Assembly (NCBI RefSeq): GCF_000931445.1
Contig: NZ_CP010849.1
Location: 6,386,001 to 6,450,000, forward strand
Length of the DNA: 64,000 nucleotides
DNA from: Streptomyces cyaneogriseus subsp. noncyanogenus
Lineage (GTDB): Bacteria; Actinomycetota; Actinomycetes; Streptomycetales; Streptomycetaceae
Direction of reading: 5' to 3'
Part shown: positions 53,180-61,970 of the stretch, in pieces
Layout: every line of letters starts with the position of its first letter
Position numbering within the stretch: the first letter of the stretch is position 1
The notes under the pieces: generated by a model
What the model was told of the DNA's origin: nothing
The model's input: only the letters and a program-made list of their open reading frames with translations
Database searches by the model: none
Position numbers and translations under genes: made by a program

Positions 53180-54199
53180 TCACCCGAGGGCGGCGCCGTC
53201 TCGCAGCGGTCCCTTTGTGGCCAGGGCCGGTGCCGGGGCGGCCATGCCTCCGAGGCCCGCCGGTCCCGCGAGGGGAGCGGCGGCGACGGCCGCGGCGCCG
53301 ATGAGTCCGGCGTCCAGGGCCAGTTCGGCCGGCACGATCGGTACCCCGCGCGTGAAGTCGAGGGCCGCGTAGTCGGCCAGGTGGCGGCGCAGCGGGGCGA
53401 ACAACGTGTCACCCGCCTGTGCCACGCCGCCGCCGATCACGACGAGGTCGAGTTCGACCAGGGCGGTCGTCGCGGCGATCGCCGCCGCCAGGGCTCGGGC
53501 GGCCCGCTCGTAGGCGGCCAGGGCGACGGGGTCGCCCTCGCGGGCCGCGGCGGTGACGGCGGCCGCGGTCGCGGCGACGCCCACGGGCGGCCTCCAGCCG
53601 GCCGCCAGGGCGTAGGCCGCGATCGCCGTCCCGCTGGCCAGCCCTTCCACACAGCCCCGGGCGCCGCACGGGCAGGCCGGCCCGTCGAGGTCGACGGAGA
53701 TGTGCCCGATGTGCCCCGCGTTCCCCGTTCGCCCGGCGTGCAGCCGCCCGTTGAGGATCAGCCCGCCGCCGATGCCCGTGGAGACCACCATGCACAGCGC
53801 GCTGTCCACCCCGCGAGCGGCTCCACGCCAGTGCTCGGCCGCCGTCATGGCGACGGCGTCCCCGATCAGTACGGGATGGGCGTGGGCGGGCACACGCGAG
53901 TGCGAGCGGACCCGCTCGACCAGTGGAAAGCCGCGCCAGGCCGGGATGTTGACCGGGCTCACGGTCCCGGCGGCCATGTCCACCGGACCCGCGCTCGCGA
54001 TGCCCAGGCGCGCCAGGTCCCGCCAGGCGGGGTGGGCGGCGAGCTCGTCCAGCACGCCCGTCACGGCACCCATCAGCGTCTCGGCCGGTTCGCGCGCGGG
54101 GGTGGGGCGCTCCGACCGCGCGAGCAGGTGCCCCCGCCCATCCACGAGTGCTCCGGCGATCTTCGTGCCGCCGATGTCGAGCGCTCCGTATACGACCAT
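53180..54199 (-). CDS. ROK-family kinase, probable mannokinase/glucokinase
   Basis: 339 residues from ATG 54199; an adjacent GTG 54202 is possible. The ATP loop ALDIGGTKIAGALVDG, the ROK zinc motif GHISVDLDGPACPCGARGCV and GLASGTAIAAYAL are intact. The catalytic Asp is in LIGDAVAMTAAEHW. There is no DNA-binding domain. With mannose-6-phosphate isomerase next on the strand it most likely phosphorylates intracellular mannose. Its promoter region holds an AACCGRTWWA operator candidate. Confidence 0.88.
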   Translation of the reverse strand: MVVYGALDIGGTKIAGALVDGRGHLLARSERPTPAREPAETLMGAVTGVLDELAAHPAWRDLARLGIASAGPVDMAAGTVSPVNIPAWRGFPLVERVRSHSRVPAHAHPVLIGDAVAMTAAEHWRGAARGVDSALCMVVSTGIGGGLILNGRLHAGRTGNAGHIGHISVDLDGPACPCGARGCVEGLASGTAIAAYALAAGWRPPVGVAATAAAVTAAAREGDPVALAAYERAARALAAAIAATTALVELDLVVIGGGVAQAGDTLFAPLRRHLADYAALDFTRGVPIVPAELALDAGLIGAAAVAAAPLAGPAGLGGMAAPAPALATKGPLRDGAALG

Positions 54200-54326
54200 C
54201 ACGGTCCGTCCTTCCTTGCGAACTGCGGGAGCTGCGGGGGAGCCGTGTACCTGCGGCCACCCGGGACCGGACACTCTGCCCAGCGCCTGACAACGTTGTC
54301 CAGTCCGCAGGTATGGTTAAGCCCGG

Positions 54327-54379
54327 GTTTAGTAAACAAAACGCGTAGCCTTCCCGTCTGCCTGTACAGAACCGATTTA
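54327..54379. promoter_or_regulatory. operator cluster between the ROK kinase and the GH1 remnant
   Basis: GTTTAGTAAAC (54327-54337) is a perfect odd palindrome. TTTAGTAACC recurs 48 bp on (54376). AGAACCGATTTA (54368-54379) has the LacI-site core. This lies between two divergent units of the locus and so may control both. Confidence 0.5.
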
Positions 54380-54444
54380 GTAACCGAGGATCCTAGTTGC
54401 CCCGTCAGCGACAGGACACGGACATCTCGTGAGCGACTCCCTCG

Positions 54445-54525
54445 CTCTACCACTGGGACCTGCCCCAGGCGCCGGAGGACCGGGGCGGCCGGCGCGACCG
54501 TGACACCGCCCGCCGGTTCGCCGAC
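54445..54525 (+). pseudogene. GH1 beta-glycosidase fragment
   Basis: One frame reads LYHWDLPQAPEDRGG and then DTARRFAD, matching the conserved LYHWDLPQALED - GGW - TAxRFADYA block of GH1 beta-glucosidases/mannosidases. There is no start, no second catalytic Glu and no homology past 54525. It is a short relic of a gene that would have been divergent from the ROK kinase. Surrounding DNA from 54200 to 54744 holds no other gene. Confidence 0.6.
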
Positions 54526-54744
54526 TGCTCGACGGCTCGCCCCGCTGGGCAGTCCCTTCGGTCCCCACCGCCGCACCCTCGGCATGCCGTACGTCGGCAC
54601 GGTCGGCGGACCTCCCCGCACCGCTGCCCCATGCCGCACCCGGTGACGCCCGGGTGTGACGGAGCCGACAGGGAAGTGTCAGGCATCACCTGGCTCAGCG
54701 CGGGTATGCGGGCGCATGTGAACGGGGTGATGAAGGCGGCTTCG

Positions 54745-55224
54745 ATGGAATCAGTGCCCGTGGGCGAGGACGGCGCCAGTCCGGTCGAGCCGGCGATACA
54801 GACCACGGTGGCGTTGGACGGGGACAGCAGCGACATCGCTCAGGCCCGCCAGCTGGCCGCCGGTTTTCTCACCGGAGTACAGGCCGAACACGGGCTGCCC
54901 GTCTCGCAGCGCGCCCTGGACCTCACGCAGTTGGTGGTCAGCGAGCTCGTCACCAATGCCCGCAAATACGCCCCCGGACCGGTGCTGCTGGACCTGCGGA
55001 TCATCGGCGACACCGTCGAGGTCGCGGTGTGGGACTCCAACCCGGTGCTGCCCATCGCCCGGGCCGCGGACGCCGGCCGGGTGGGGCAGCACGGCCTGGA
55101 GATCGTCATGGCGGTCGCCCAGGGCTTCGCAGCACAGCGCGAGCCGGTCGGCAAGCGCGTCACGGCCCGCCTCACCCTGACCGACGACCCCGGCGGCGCC
55201 CTCCCCGGGCGCACACCGTTGTAG
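54745..55224 (+). CDS. RsbW-like HATPase_c regulatory protein
   Basis: 159 residues from ATG 54745; ATG 54730 or 54706 are alternatives and the start is uncertain. The N box is VVSELVTNARKYAPGPVLLD, the G1 box VAVWDSNPVLP, and the G2-like segment GRVGQHGLEIVMAVA. Such short ATPases act as anti-sigma factors or serine kinases. Streptomyces has dozens, mostly without a linked sigma gene. No sigma partner is adjacent; the SigB-type gene at 7.5 kb is too far to assign. Confidence 0.85.
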   Translation: MESVPVGEDGASPVEPAIQTTVALDGDSSDIAQARQLAAGFLTGVQAEHGLPVSQRALDLTQLVVSELVTNARKYAPGPVLLDLRIIGDTVEVAVWDSNPVLPIARAADAGRVGQHGLEIVMAVAQGFAAQREPVGKRVTARLTLTDDPGGALPGRTPL

Positions 55225-55327
55225 GACCCCACCGGCCGGGACGATCTCCCCCGAAGGCCACCGCCGCCGCGAGGCCGATGGCGTTCGTCTGCCCCTGCCG
55301 CCGCGGCGGCGAGAACGTGCCCGAGTC

Positions 55328-55924
55328 TCACTGCCACTGGTCCTCTTCACGGTCCACATCGGGGATCGGCCCGAGGATCGCCCACCCCGGCTTCAGCGAC
55401 CGGGTGCTCCGGAACCCGTGGTCCTCCGCGTACGCCGCCACGTCCGTGCCGCCGGACGCGTGCATGATCGTGTAACGCGGCGGATCGTCCCCGTGGAAGC
55501 GGAAGAACGTGCGCCCTTCGTCCTTCGACTGACGCACGATCACGTCGACGCCCGGCAGGTCCTTGTAGGCCGCCTGGTCCCGCGGAGTCGTCGGCTCGCA
55601 GGCTTCGGCCCGTCCGGCGTCGCGTACGCAGATCAGCCCCAGGCTCCAGGCGATGCGTTCGGCCCGCGGGTGGGCGGCCGCCAACTCCCGCATCCGGGCG
55701 TCGGCCCGGGCGAAGGCCGGCTGCCGGTGCTCGAATGCCGTCTCCAGCTCGTCGAACCGCCGGTCGTCGAACCCGCTGCCGAAATGTGCCTCCAGCGCGC
55801 CGAGGACGACGACTCGCCAGGCCAGGATGAGCGCCGCCACGACGATCAGCGTGACGAGCACGATCCGGCCCGGCGAGCGCCGCCTCAGGCGCCGCTCCGG
55901 TTCGGGGGCGTCAGAACGAACCAC
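55328..55924 (-). CDS. membrane-anchored protein, candidate immunity protein
   Basis: 198 residues from GTG 55924, overlapping the 3' end of the large secreted protein by 14 nt. A basic start (RRLRRRSPGR) and one membrane helix IVLVTLIVVAALILAWRVVV orient the rest outside the cell. The outer part is mixed helix/strand (RRFDELETAFEHRQPAFARA, GRTFFRFHGDDPPRYTIMHA) and has two Cys that could pair. No family is recognised. Overlap with a secreted putative toxin and display at the membrane outer face are what an immunity protein needs. Confidence 0.7.
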   Translation of the reverse strand: MVRSDAPEPERRLRRRSPGRIVLVTLIVVAALILAWRVVVLGALEAHFGSGFDDRRFDELETAFEHRQPAFARADARMRELAAAHPRAERIAWSLGLICVRDAGRAEACEPTTPRDQAAYKDLPGVDVIVRQSKDEGRTFFRFHGDDPPRYTIMHASGGTDVAAYAEDHGFRSTRSLKPGWAILGPIPDVDREEDQWQ

Positions 55925-58328
55925 TGATGGGTACTTCGACGTCCGCCACCGCGATCGCCGGGGCGTACTTCCCGTCGAACCGGTCATAGTGCTGGAGTGT
56001 GAACCAGTCGATGAAGCCGTAGTTGGTGATCTCGTCGTCGGGGTCGAGCCCGAAGTGGTCGTACGAGTGGAAGACCAGGGTCCCGGAGAACGTGTTCCCG
56101 GTGACCTGGTAGTCCTTCAGCCGGATCGTGTGCCCGTGGAACTGGTGGATGGCGATGGAGAGGGCCCGCTGGTTGGCGTCACCGACGGAGAAGTCGTACA
56201 CCGGGTACTGCAGGCCGCTGTTCTTGAACAGCTGGTACAGGAGGTTCTTGTTCAGGTCGTCCTGGACCTGGAACTGCGCCGTGCCGCCCCGGTTCTCCCT
56301 GAGGGACTGGAGGATGATCCCCTTGGCCTTCTCGATGTAGCTCTGTTCCTGCGGTGATGCCGCGACCGCCCGGGACAGGGCGCTGCCGGAGCCGACCTGG
56401 AGGTACTTGGCGGGGTCGTAGTCGTCGTCCACGGTGACGGTGCCCGCGCTCTGCCCGTTGTGGCCGTAGCGGAAGGCGTTCCGCAGATCGTCCACCGCCT
56501 GCTGGTTGTCGGCGTCCGCGCCGGCCTTGCCGATGTTCATGATGTCGTTGAACTCGGCCCACATCAGGAACTCGGGTGTGAACGAGGCGACCCAGAAATC
56601 CCAGCTCAGATCGGTCAGCTCGCCGTACGTGTAGTCGTTGAACGTCAGGTCGTCCGCCACCTGCCGGCTCGGCGGCACCGGGAAGTTGTCGGGGTCGGGC
56701 TCCTTGCGCCGGCCCTCCCGGTTCTGGGACTGGTGGATCAGCATGTCCGTCGGGTCGGCGACGAGCCGCTGCCGGTCGGCGCCGTCCCGGGTGCCGTCGC
56801 CGTCGGTGTCCTGCTTCAGCGGATCCGAGGACAGCTTGGCGTAGACCAGCTTCCTCGTCCCGGACAGCTCGTCCGTGACGATCTGGACCTCCGTGCCGTC
56901 CTTGAGCGAGTCGCCGTCCGTGTCCGGGTTCCTGGGATCCATCGCGCCGACGGGCACACCGTTGCCCTGGAGGAGGTTCCCGTCCCGCATCTCGTTCTCG
57001 TAGTAGTCGCTGACCCCGTCGTTGTCGGTGTCCTTCGTCAGGTCCGGTGCCTCGGCGGAGTCCTCGCTGAGGGTCTGATCCCACACCTTGTCGAAGACAC
57101 GGCTGTCGAGCACGACGTACTTGGAGAAGTCCCCGGTCGTGGCCGTGATCGTGTCGCCGTCGACCCGCTGGCCCGCGAGCTTGACCAGCCGCTGGGACGT
57201 GTCGTCGTAGCGGTAGACGGCGGGCCTGGCGTCCGGACCCGCCTGCTCCGGATCGACCTTGAAGGAGATCTTCGCCTGGCCGAATCGGCCGTCGACCGCG
57301 AACTCGTACCCGTTGCCCACGTAACCCGGAGTGGAGGTCGGGAACTGCCGCTGGTCGGCCGGCAGCTCGGTGATCCGGAACGTCGACACCTGGCGAGGGC
57401 CGAGCCCCCTGATCGTGGCCGAGGCCGTGGTGGCGCCGCCGTTCGCGGACCGCGTCACGTCGAAGGCGGACTCCGCGGCACGCGGGTGTGACCCGATCCG
57501 CGTCTCCTGGCCGTCGTCCACGCCGTCGCCGTCGGTGTCGGGCTCGGCCGGACTCGTCCGCCGGGCCAGCTCGTTTCCGTCGGCCAGTCCGTCGCCGTCG
57601 GTGTCCGCCCGCACGAGTGAGGTCTTGAGCTGTGCCTCGCGCTGGTTCGGCACCTTGTCGCCGTCCGGGTCCTCCCTGGCGTCCCGGACCCCGTCACCGT
57701 CGCTGTCGGCCTGCGAGGGACTGCTGCCGGTGCCGAGTTCGAGGAAGTCGGACAGGCCGTCACGGTCCGTGTCCCGGCTTGACGGGTCGAGCTTGGCGCG
57801 CTGCTCCATGTCGTCCGGGAGCCCGTCGCCGTCGGTGTCCTTCGTCGGCCGTGCCCCGCCCTTCGCGAAGGTCGCCCACGCGGGCGTGTGCGCCGCCGTC
57901 TTTCCGTCCTGCGCGCGATACCAGAGGGTCGAGGTCGTGCCCGGCTCGATCAGCTTGTCCGCCGGGTCGTTCTGGATCGTCGTGCGCATGCCCTGCCGGG
58001 CGTCCAGCTTCGCCGACTCGGTCGCCGTGATCCTGTCCGGCGACTCGAACGACAGCGACCAGCCGTCGATGTCGTCCTTGGAGACGTTCTTGATCTGCAC
58101 CCGCGCGATGTAGGAGCCCTCCGGCACCTCGTCGCGGAACGTCCGGGGCACCTTGTTCCACTGCGGATCGTCCGCCGAGAGTTTCCGGTAGGACACGTCG
58201 ACCGCGTCGTCCCGGTAGATCGTCGTCCCGGGAGCGGAACCGTTGTCGTCGATGCCTGCGACGGCGGGCGCCGCGGCTCCGACCAGGAGTAATAAGGCAC
58301 TGAGCGGCAATGTGACGCGTCTGTTCAT
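55911..58328 (-). CDS. secreted calcium-repeat protein with DUF3289-like C-terminal domain
   Basis: 805 residues from ATG 58328. A signal peptide ends near AAPAVAG. A beta-rich domain (about 30-150) is followed by six thrombospondin-type-3-like calcium units (DTDGDGLPDD, DTDRDGLSD, DSDGDGVRD and relatives), a second beta domain, then three more units (DTDNDGVSD, DTDGDSLKD, DTDGDGTRD). The C-terminal 240 residues resemble DUF3289, with SIAIHQFHGHTIRLKDYQV, HSYDHFGLDPDDE and FIDWFTLQHYDRFDGKYAP. DUF3289 domains occur at the ends of bacterial toxin-like proteins. A long stalk plus a variable tip suggests a polymorphic toxin. Confidence 0.8.
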   Translation of the reverse strand: MNRRVTLPLSALLLLVGAAAPAVAGIDDNGSAPGTTIYRDDAVDVSYRKLSADDPQWNKVPRTFRDEVPEGSYIARVQIKNVSKDDIDGWSLSFESPDRITATESAKLDARQGMRTTIQNDPADKLIEPGTTSTLWYRAQDGKTAAHTPAWATFAKGGARPTKDTDGDGLPDDMEQRAKLDPSSRDTDRDGLSDFLELGTGSSPSQADSDGDGVRDAREDPDGDKVPNQREAQLKTSLVRADTDGDGLADGNELARRTSPAEPDTDGDGVDDGQETRIGSHPRAAESAFDVTRSANGGATTASATIRGLGPRQVSTFRITELPADQRQFPTSTPGYVGNGYEFAVDGRFGQAKISFKVDPEQAGPDARPAVYRYDDTSQRLVKLAGQRVDGDTITATTGDFSKYVVLDSRVFDKVWDQTLSEDSAEAPDLTKDTDNDGVSDYYENEMRDGNLLQGNGVPVGAMDPRNPDTDGDSLKDGTEVQIVTDELSGTRKLVYAKLSSDPLKQDTDGDGTRDGADRQRLVADPTDMLIHQSQNREGRRKEPDPDNFPVPPSRQVADDLTFNDYTYGELTDLSWDFWVASFTPEFLMWAEFNDIMNIGKAGADADNQQAVDDLRNAFRYGHNGQSAGTVTVDDDYDPAKYLQVGSGSALSRAVAASPQEQSYIEKAKGIILQSLRENRGGTAQFQVQDDLNKNLLYQLFKNSGLQYPVYDFSVGDANQRALSIAIHQFHGHTIRLKDYQVTGNTFSGTLVFHSYDHFGLDPDDEITNYGFIDWFTLQHYDRFDGKYAPAIAVADVEVPISGSF

Positions 58329-59015
58329 GGAGCCCCCCACGGATGGAGATTCACACGTCTTCGCGAAGCAGCCCCCGATTCACGGCTCTTCGCCGGTCGG
58401 AGAGGGACAGTAACAGATGAGGGTGAGGGTTCCTTGGCTTTTCGGTGCGGAGGTTGAGGACGCCTGAGAGGGCTATTCCGTGCGTCACCGGATTTCCTTG
58501 ATCAGCTACCGTCGCGGCCATATCGGCGGTCGCTCCGACTTCTTGCACTTGCGTAACAGCGGACCCCAGTAACCCTATTGTCTGACCATTAGATCTCGTG
58601 TTCGGCAACCCCTGATCATTCCGCGGTTCAGAATTCACTTGGACGTGTCCGCCCTCACGAAGCTCGCCGCGATCAGTCGCACGGACCGGCGACATGATCG
58701 CTGCGGAGCGTCACACCGGCACGGCGCGGCATATCCAGCGGGGGACCGGTTGCCGGCCAGGCACCCGAGCCGCGGTGACGGGCCTCGGTCAGGGGTGGAG
58801 CAGATCTGGCTGGGCTTCCTTACCCGCGTTCGTGGCCAGTGCTTCCCGTCTGCCTCGACGGGTCAGTCCAACTCCCGCAGTTCCGTGCTGTACACGGCGC
58901 GGTCACCGCAGCCCTTGTGCTGTGCCCTGGTGATATGGCCACCCGAACTCGAAATCTCCGTATCGGTCGGGCTGTGCACCCATGACGTCCACCCGCTGTG
59001 GGTGTGAACGCGGAG
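58329..59015. other. 687-bp region of lower GC without a supported gene
   Basis: The stretch is clearly less GC-rich than its neighbours, with AT-rich segments near 58560-58640. It should carry the promoter of the secreted calcium-repeat protein. Open frames on both strands lack ribosome sites and family matches. Confidence 0.45.
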
Positions 59016-59226
59016 TCAGGCATCTCCCGCGCAGGTCCCGTTGATCTGCTTTTTGGTGATCGCATACGCCGGGGCGAGGGCCCCCTCGTACACGGTGTTG
59101 CAGTTCATCCCCCATTTGATGTTGTTCTCGACCGTGGTGATGATGGCGTCCGCGGAAGCGGTGGGTCGTAGTGAGCAGAAAAGTGACTACAGCGCCGCCG
59201 AATACCGTGAGGGCGCGTTCGCGCAC
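59016..59226 (-). pseudogene. small secreted protein with a one-base frameshift
   Basis: GTG 59226 has an excellent GAGGGAG seven bases upstream and encodes MRERALTVFGGAVVTFLLTT, a signal peptide. One base later in phase the frame reads TASADAIITTVENNIKWGMN, then NTVYEGALAPAYAITKKQIN ending GTCAGDA and TGA at 59016. Removing one C from the CCC run near 59165 joins both parts into a 69-residue secreted protein with an ASA-DA cleavage site and two cysteines. Either this is a true mutation or a sequencing indel. Confidence 0.6.
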
Positions 59227-59511
59227 GAGGAATCTCCCTCGAGTGTGGTCGGGGTGTCGCCGCTGCCGGGACGGGGATGGGACGCGGGGAAGCGACGAGG
59301 CCCCGCCGGGGGAGGACGCTGCCGGGGGCGGGGGTCTTCACGTCCACACCGGATCGCCAGTGAACCGGCCGCGGACCACAGACCCGGGAGCTCGGCGCGG
59401 GCGGAAGCGGTGCCGCCTCGCCCTCGCTGAGCTCCGGCCGACTGGAGGGTCAAGGCGCGAAAGCCGGGGAATCCGCAACAGCGGAGCCGCCGCGCGACAA
59501 GGAGCCAGACC

Positions 59512-60477
59512 ATGGGTACCGCCGTCCACGTCCCGCAGACCCGGGACATGATCGGGGAGGAACTCTCCGGAGACGAGGCGTTCACGGCCCTGCGGCACTA
59601 CGGAGGGGTGCGGCTGCTGACCGACTCCTTCGCGCGGTTCCGTTACGCGGACGGCTTCACCAACGCGCGGGCCCTCGCCTTCCAGGTGGTGGTCGGTCTG
59701 GTGCCGTGCACGGTCGCGCTCGTCGGTCTGGCCACCTCGGTGCACACCGAGCAACTGGGCCGCCTCATCGAGCTCACCCTCGGCCGGATCGTGCCCGGAG
59801 CCAGCGCCGACGTCATCAGCGACGCCTTCGACGGGACCCGGCGCAGCGCCCACGGCGACATCTGGAGCACCCTCGCCCTCTGGCTCGGACTGGGCTTCGC
59901 CCTGCTGAACCTCGCTTCGGCCATGGGGCAGATCGAGCGCGGCGCCAACCGCATCTACGGCATCGAGCGCGACCGGCCGTTCCCGCGCAAGTACGCGCGG
60001 GCACTGGTTCTCGCCTTCGCGGCCGGGCTGCCCCTGGTGCTGGGCTTCGTCGCCCTCGTCGCCGGCGACGCCGTGGGCGAGGCGGTGGCGCAGATCACCG
60101 GACGGGAGGGTGGCGGGCAGTCGTGGTGGGCCGCGCTCGACGTGCCGGTGGGACTGGTGCTCGCCTGGGTGGCCTCCGCCGTGATCTTCCGCTGGTCGCC
60201 GCGTCGCGTGCAGCCCGGTTACACCTGGCTGGCCTTCGGTTCGGCGATCCATCTGCTGCTCTGGGTCGCGGCCACCTGGCTGCTCGCGCTCTACGTCCAG
60301 GGGAGCGGCGCCTTCGGCGCCCTCTACGGGCCGCTCACCGCCTTCATCGCCCTGCTGCTGTGGGCCAACCTCACCGCCGTCGCGCTCTTCCTCGGGATGG
60401 CCTTCGCCGCCCAGCTCGAGGCGGCCCGCGCCGGCATCGAGTCGGCGGTGCGCCCGGACCCCGGCCCGGGGGCCTGA
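59512..60477 (+). CDS. YihY/BrkB-family membrane protein
   Basis: 321 residues from ATG 59512 with AAGGAG eight bases upstream. Six hydrophobic helices are visible after a 60-residue start. Family segments are YADGFTNARALAFQVVVGLV, RIYGIERDRPFPRKYARALV and FGALYGPLTAFIALLLWANL. The family, once mislabelled RNase BN, has no known activity; transport of small molecules or lipids has been suggested. It converges on a cardiolipin-synthase-like gene, so both neighbours are membrane-lipid related. Confidence 0.9.
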   Translation: MGTAVHVPQTRDMIGEELSGDEAFTALRHYGGVRLLTDSFARFRYADGFTNARALAFQVVVGLVPCTVALVGLATSVHTEQLGRLIELTLGRIVPGASADVISDAFDGTRRSAHGDIWSTLALWLGLGFALLNLASAMGQIERGANRIYGIERDRPFPRKYARALVLAFAAGLPLVLGFVALVAGDAVGEAVAQITGREGGGQSWWAALDVPVGLVLAWVASAVIFRWSPRRVQPGYTWLAFGSAIHLLLWVAATWLLALYVQGSGAFGALYGPLTAFIALLLWANLTAVALFLGMAFAAQLEAARAGIESAVRPDPGPGA

Positions 60478-60520
60478 CCCCACCGCATCGCGTGCGCCAC
60501 GTCCCGGCGCCGCGCGTACG

Positions 60521-61738
60521 TCACAAAAAGCGGCGGATGGGTACGACGGCCGCCTCCCGCAGTCGCCGCAGGGCGGAGCGGCGTGTCCAGCGGCCCTTCT
60601 CGATCCGGCGGCTGACCTGGATGTCCTCGTCGAAGTGCCGGTCGAGGACGGCGGCGAAGTCCTCGTCCAGGACGGCGAGCATGACCTCTTCGTCGTGGTC
60701 GAGGGAACGGCGGTTGAAGTTGGTGGAGCCGACCAGGGCGGCGACCCGGTCGACGGTGATGACCTTGGCGTGCATCATCGTCGGCTGGTACTCGAAGATC
60801 CGCACCCCGCAGTCGAGCAGGTCCTGGTAGTAGTGCTGGCCGGCCAGCTGGCAGACGCGCTTGTCGGTGTGCGGGCCCGGCAGCAGGATCTCCACCTCGA
60901 CACCGCGCCGGGCGGCGGCGCACAGCAGGTCGATGAAGTAGGCGTCGGGGGCGAAGTAGGCCGTGGCCAGCCGGAAACGGCCCCGAGCGCTTTCGATCAT
61001 GACCCGCAGCAGGGTCTGCATGTCCTGCCAGCCGAGGCTGGCCGAGCCGCGGACCACCTGGACCACGGCGTCACCTTCCGGCGTGTGGCCGGTGAAGCGG
61101 TCGCGGGTGTCGAAGAGGGTGTCGTGGCATTCGGCCCAGTTCTGCGCGAAGGCGGCGGCGAGGCCGTCCACCGCGGGTCCGCGTACCCGGACGTGGGTGT
61201 CGCGCCATTCGTGTTCGTTACGGGCGTCTCCGCACCATTCCTCGGCGATGCCCACTCCGCCGGTGAACGCCGTCTCCTCGTCCACGACCAGCACCTTGCG
61301 GTGGCAGCGGTGATTCTGCTTGAACGGGGTGAGGTACAGCGGCTTGCGGAACCACGCCACCTCGACTCCGGCCCGGTCCAGCAGGTCGAGCAGGTCCTGT
61401 TCGATCTGCCGACTGCCGAAGCCGTCCAGCAGCAGTCGCACGCGCACACCGTCGCGAGCCCGGTCCGCCAGCGCCTCGGCGAACTGGCGGGCGATGTCGC
61501 CGCGCCAGTACACGAACGTCATCATGTCCACGGTCCGCCGGGCGGCGCGGATGCTCTTCAGCATCGCCGCGAATATCTCGTCCCCGTTGCGCAACGGCAG
61601 CAGGGCGTTGCCCTCCGTGGCGGCGATGCCGATCAGGCGCTCCAGACGACGCCGCATCCGCTGTTTCTGCTCCGCCGGGGACAGGGACGGTGCGGCGGCC
61701 CCATGGGTCCCTTCCGGCTCTCTCCGGGTGCTGGGCAC
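60521..61738 (-). CDS. phospholipase D-like, cardiolipin-synthase-type enzyme
   Basis: 405 residues from GTG 61738, preceded by GAGGAG. Two HKD motifs are complete: HRKVLVVDEETAFTGG and HAKVITVDRVAALVGSTN. The middle has MMTFVYWRGDIARQFAEALA and ATAYFAPDAYFIDLLCAAAR, as in ClsB-like proteins. The N-terminal membrane helices of ClsA are absent. It probably joins phosphatidyl groups at the cytoplasmic membrane face, forming cardiolipin or a related lipid. Confidence 0.9.
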   Translation of the reverse strand: MPSTRREPEGTHGAAAPSLSPAEQKQRMRRRLERLIGIAATEGNALLPLRNGDEIFAAMLKSIRAARRTVDMMTFVYWRGDIARQFAEALADRARDGVRVRLLLDGFGSRQIEQDLLDLLDRAGVEVAWFRKPLYLTPFKQNHRCHRKVLVVDEETAFTGGVGIAEEWCGDARNEHEWRDTHVRVRGPAVDGLAAAFAQNWAECHDTLFDTRDRFTGHTPEGDAVVQVVRGSASLGWQDMQTLLRVMIESARGRFRLATAYFAPDAYFIDLLCAAARRGVEVEILLPGPHTDKRVCQLAGQHYYQDLLDCGVRIFEYQPTMMHAKVITVDRVAALVGSTNFNRRSLDHDEEVMLAVLDEDFAAVLDRHFDEDIQVSRRIEKGRWTRRSALRRLREAAVVPIRRFL

Positions 61739-61970
61739 GGCTTCTCCTCGCCGGTCGAAACGGGCGCCCCGCGCGTCCGGCACCGCCGAGGCGAGCCGAC
61801 TGTACACACATACGTTCGAGGACTCCCTGGCGGGTCGGACGGCGCGGCGGCCGCGCGGGCCGCTCCGGCTGCGTCGCTCCGGCCGACCGCGCCGGAGCCG
61901 GAGCGACGCCCTCCAGACGCGGAGCGACGGTGCCGGGGTGTGGCGCCGCCCCGGCACCGCGCCCCCGGCG

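Noticed and set aside
58351..58695. 114-aa minus-strand frame upstream of the calcium-repeat protein
   Set aside because: No ribosome site or recognisable domain; more likely a 5' regulatory region.
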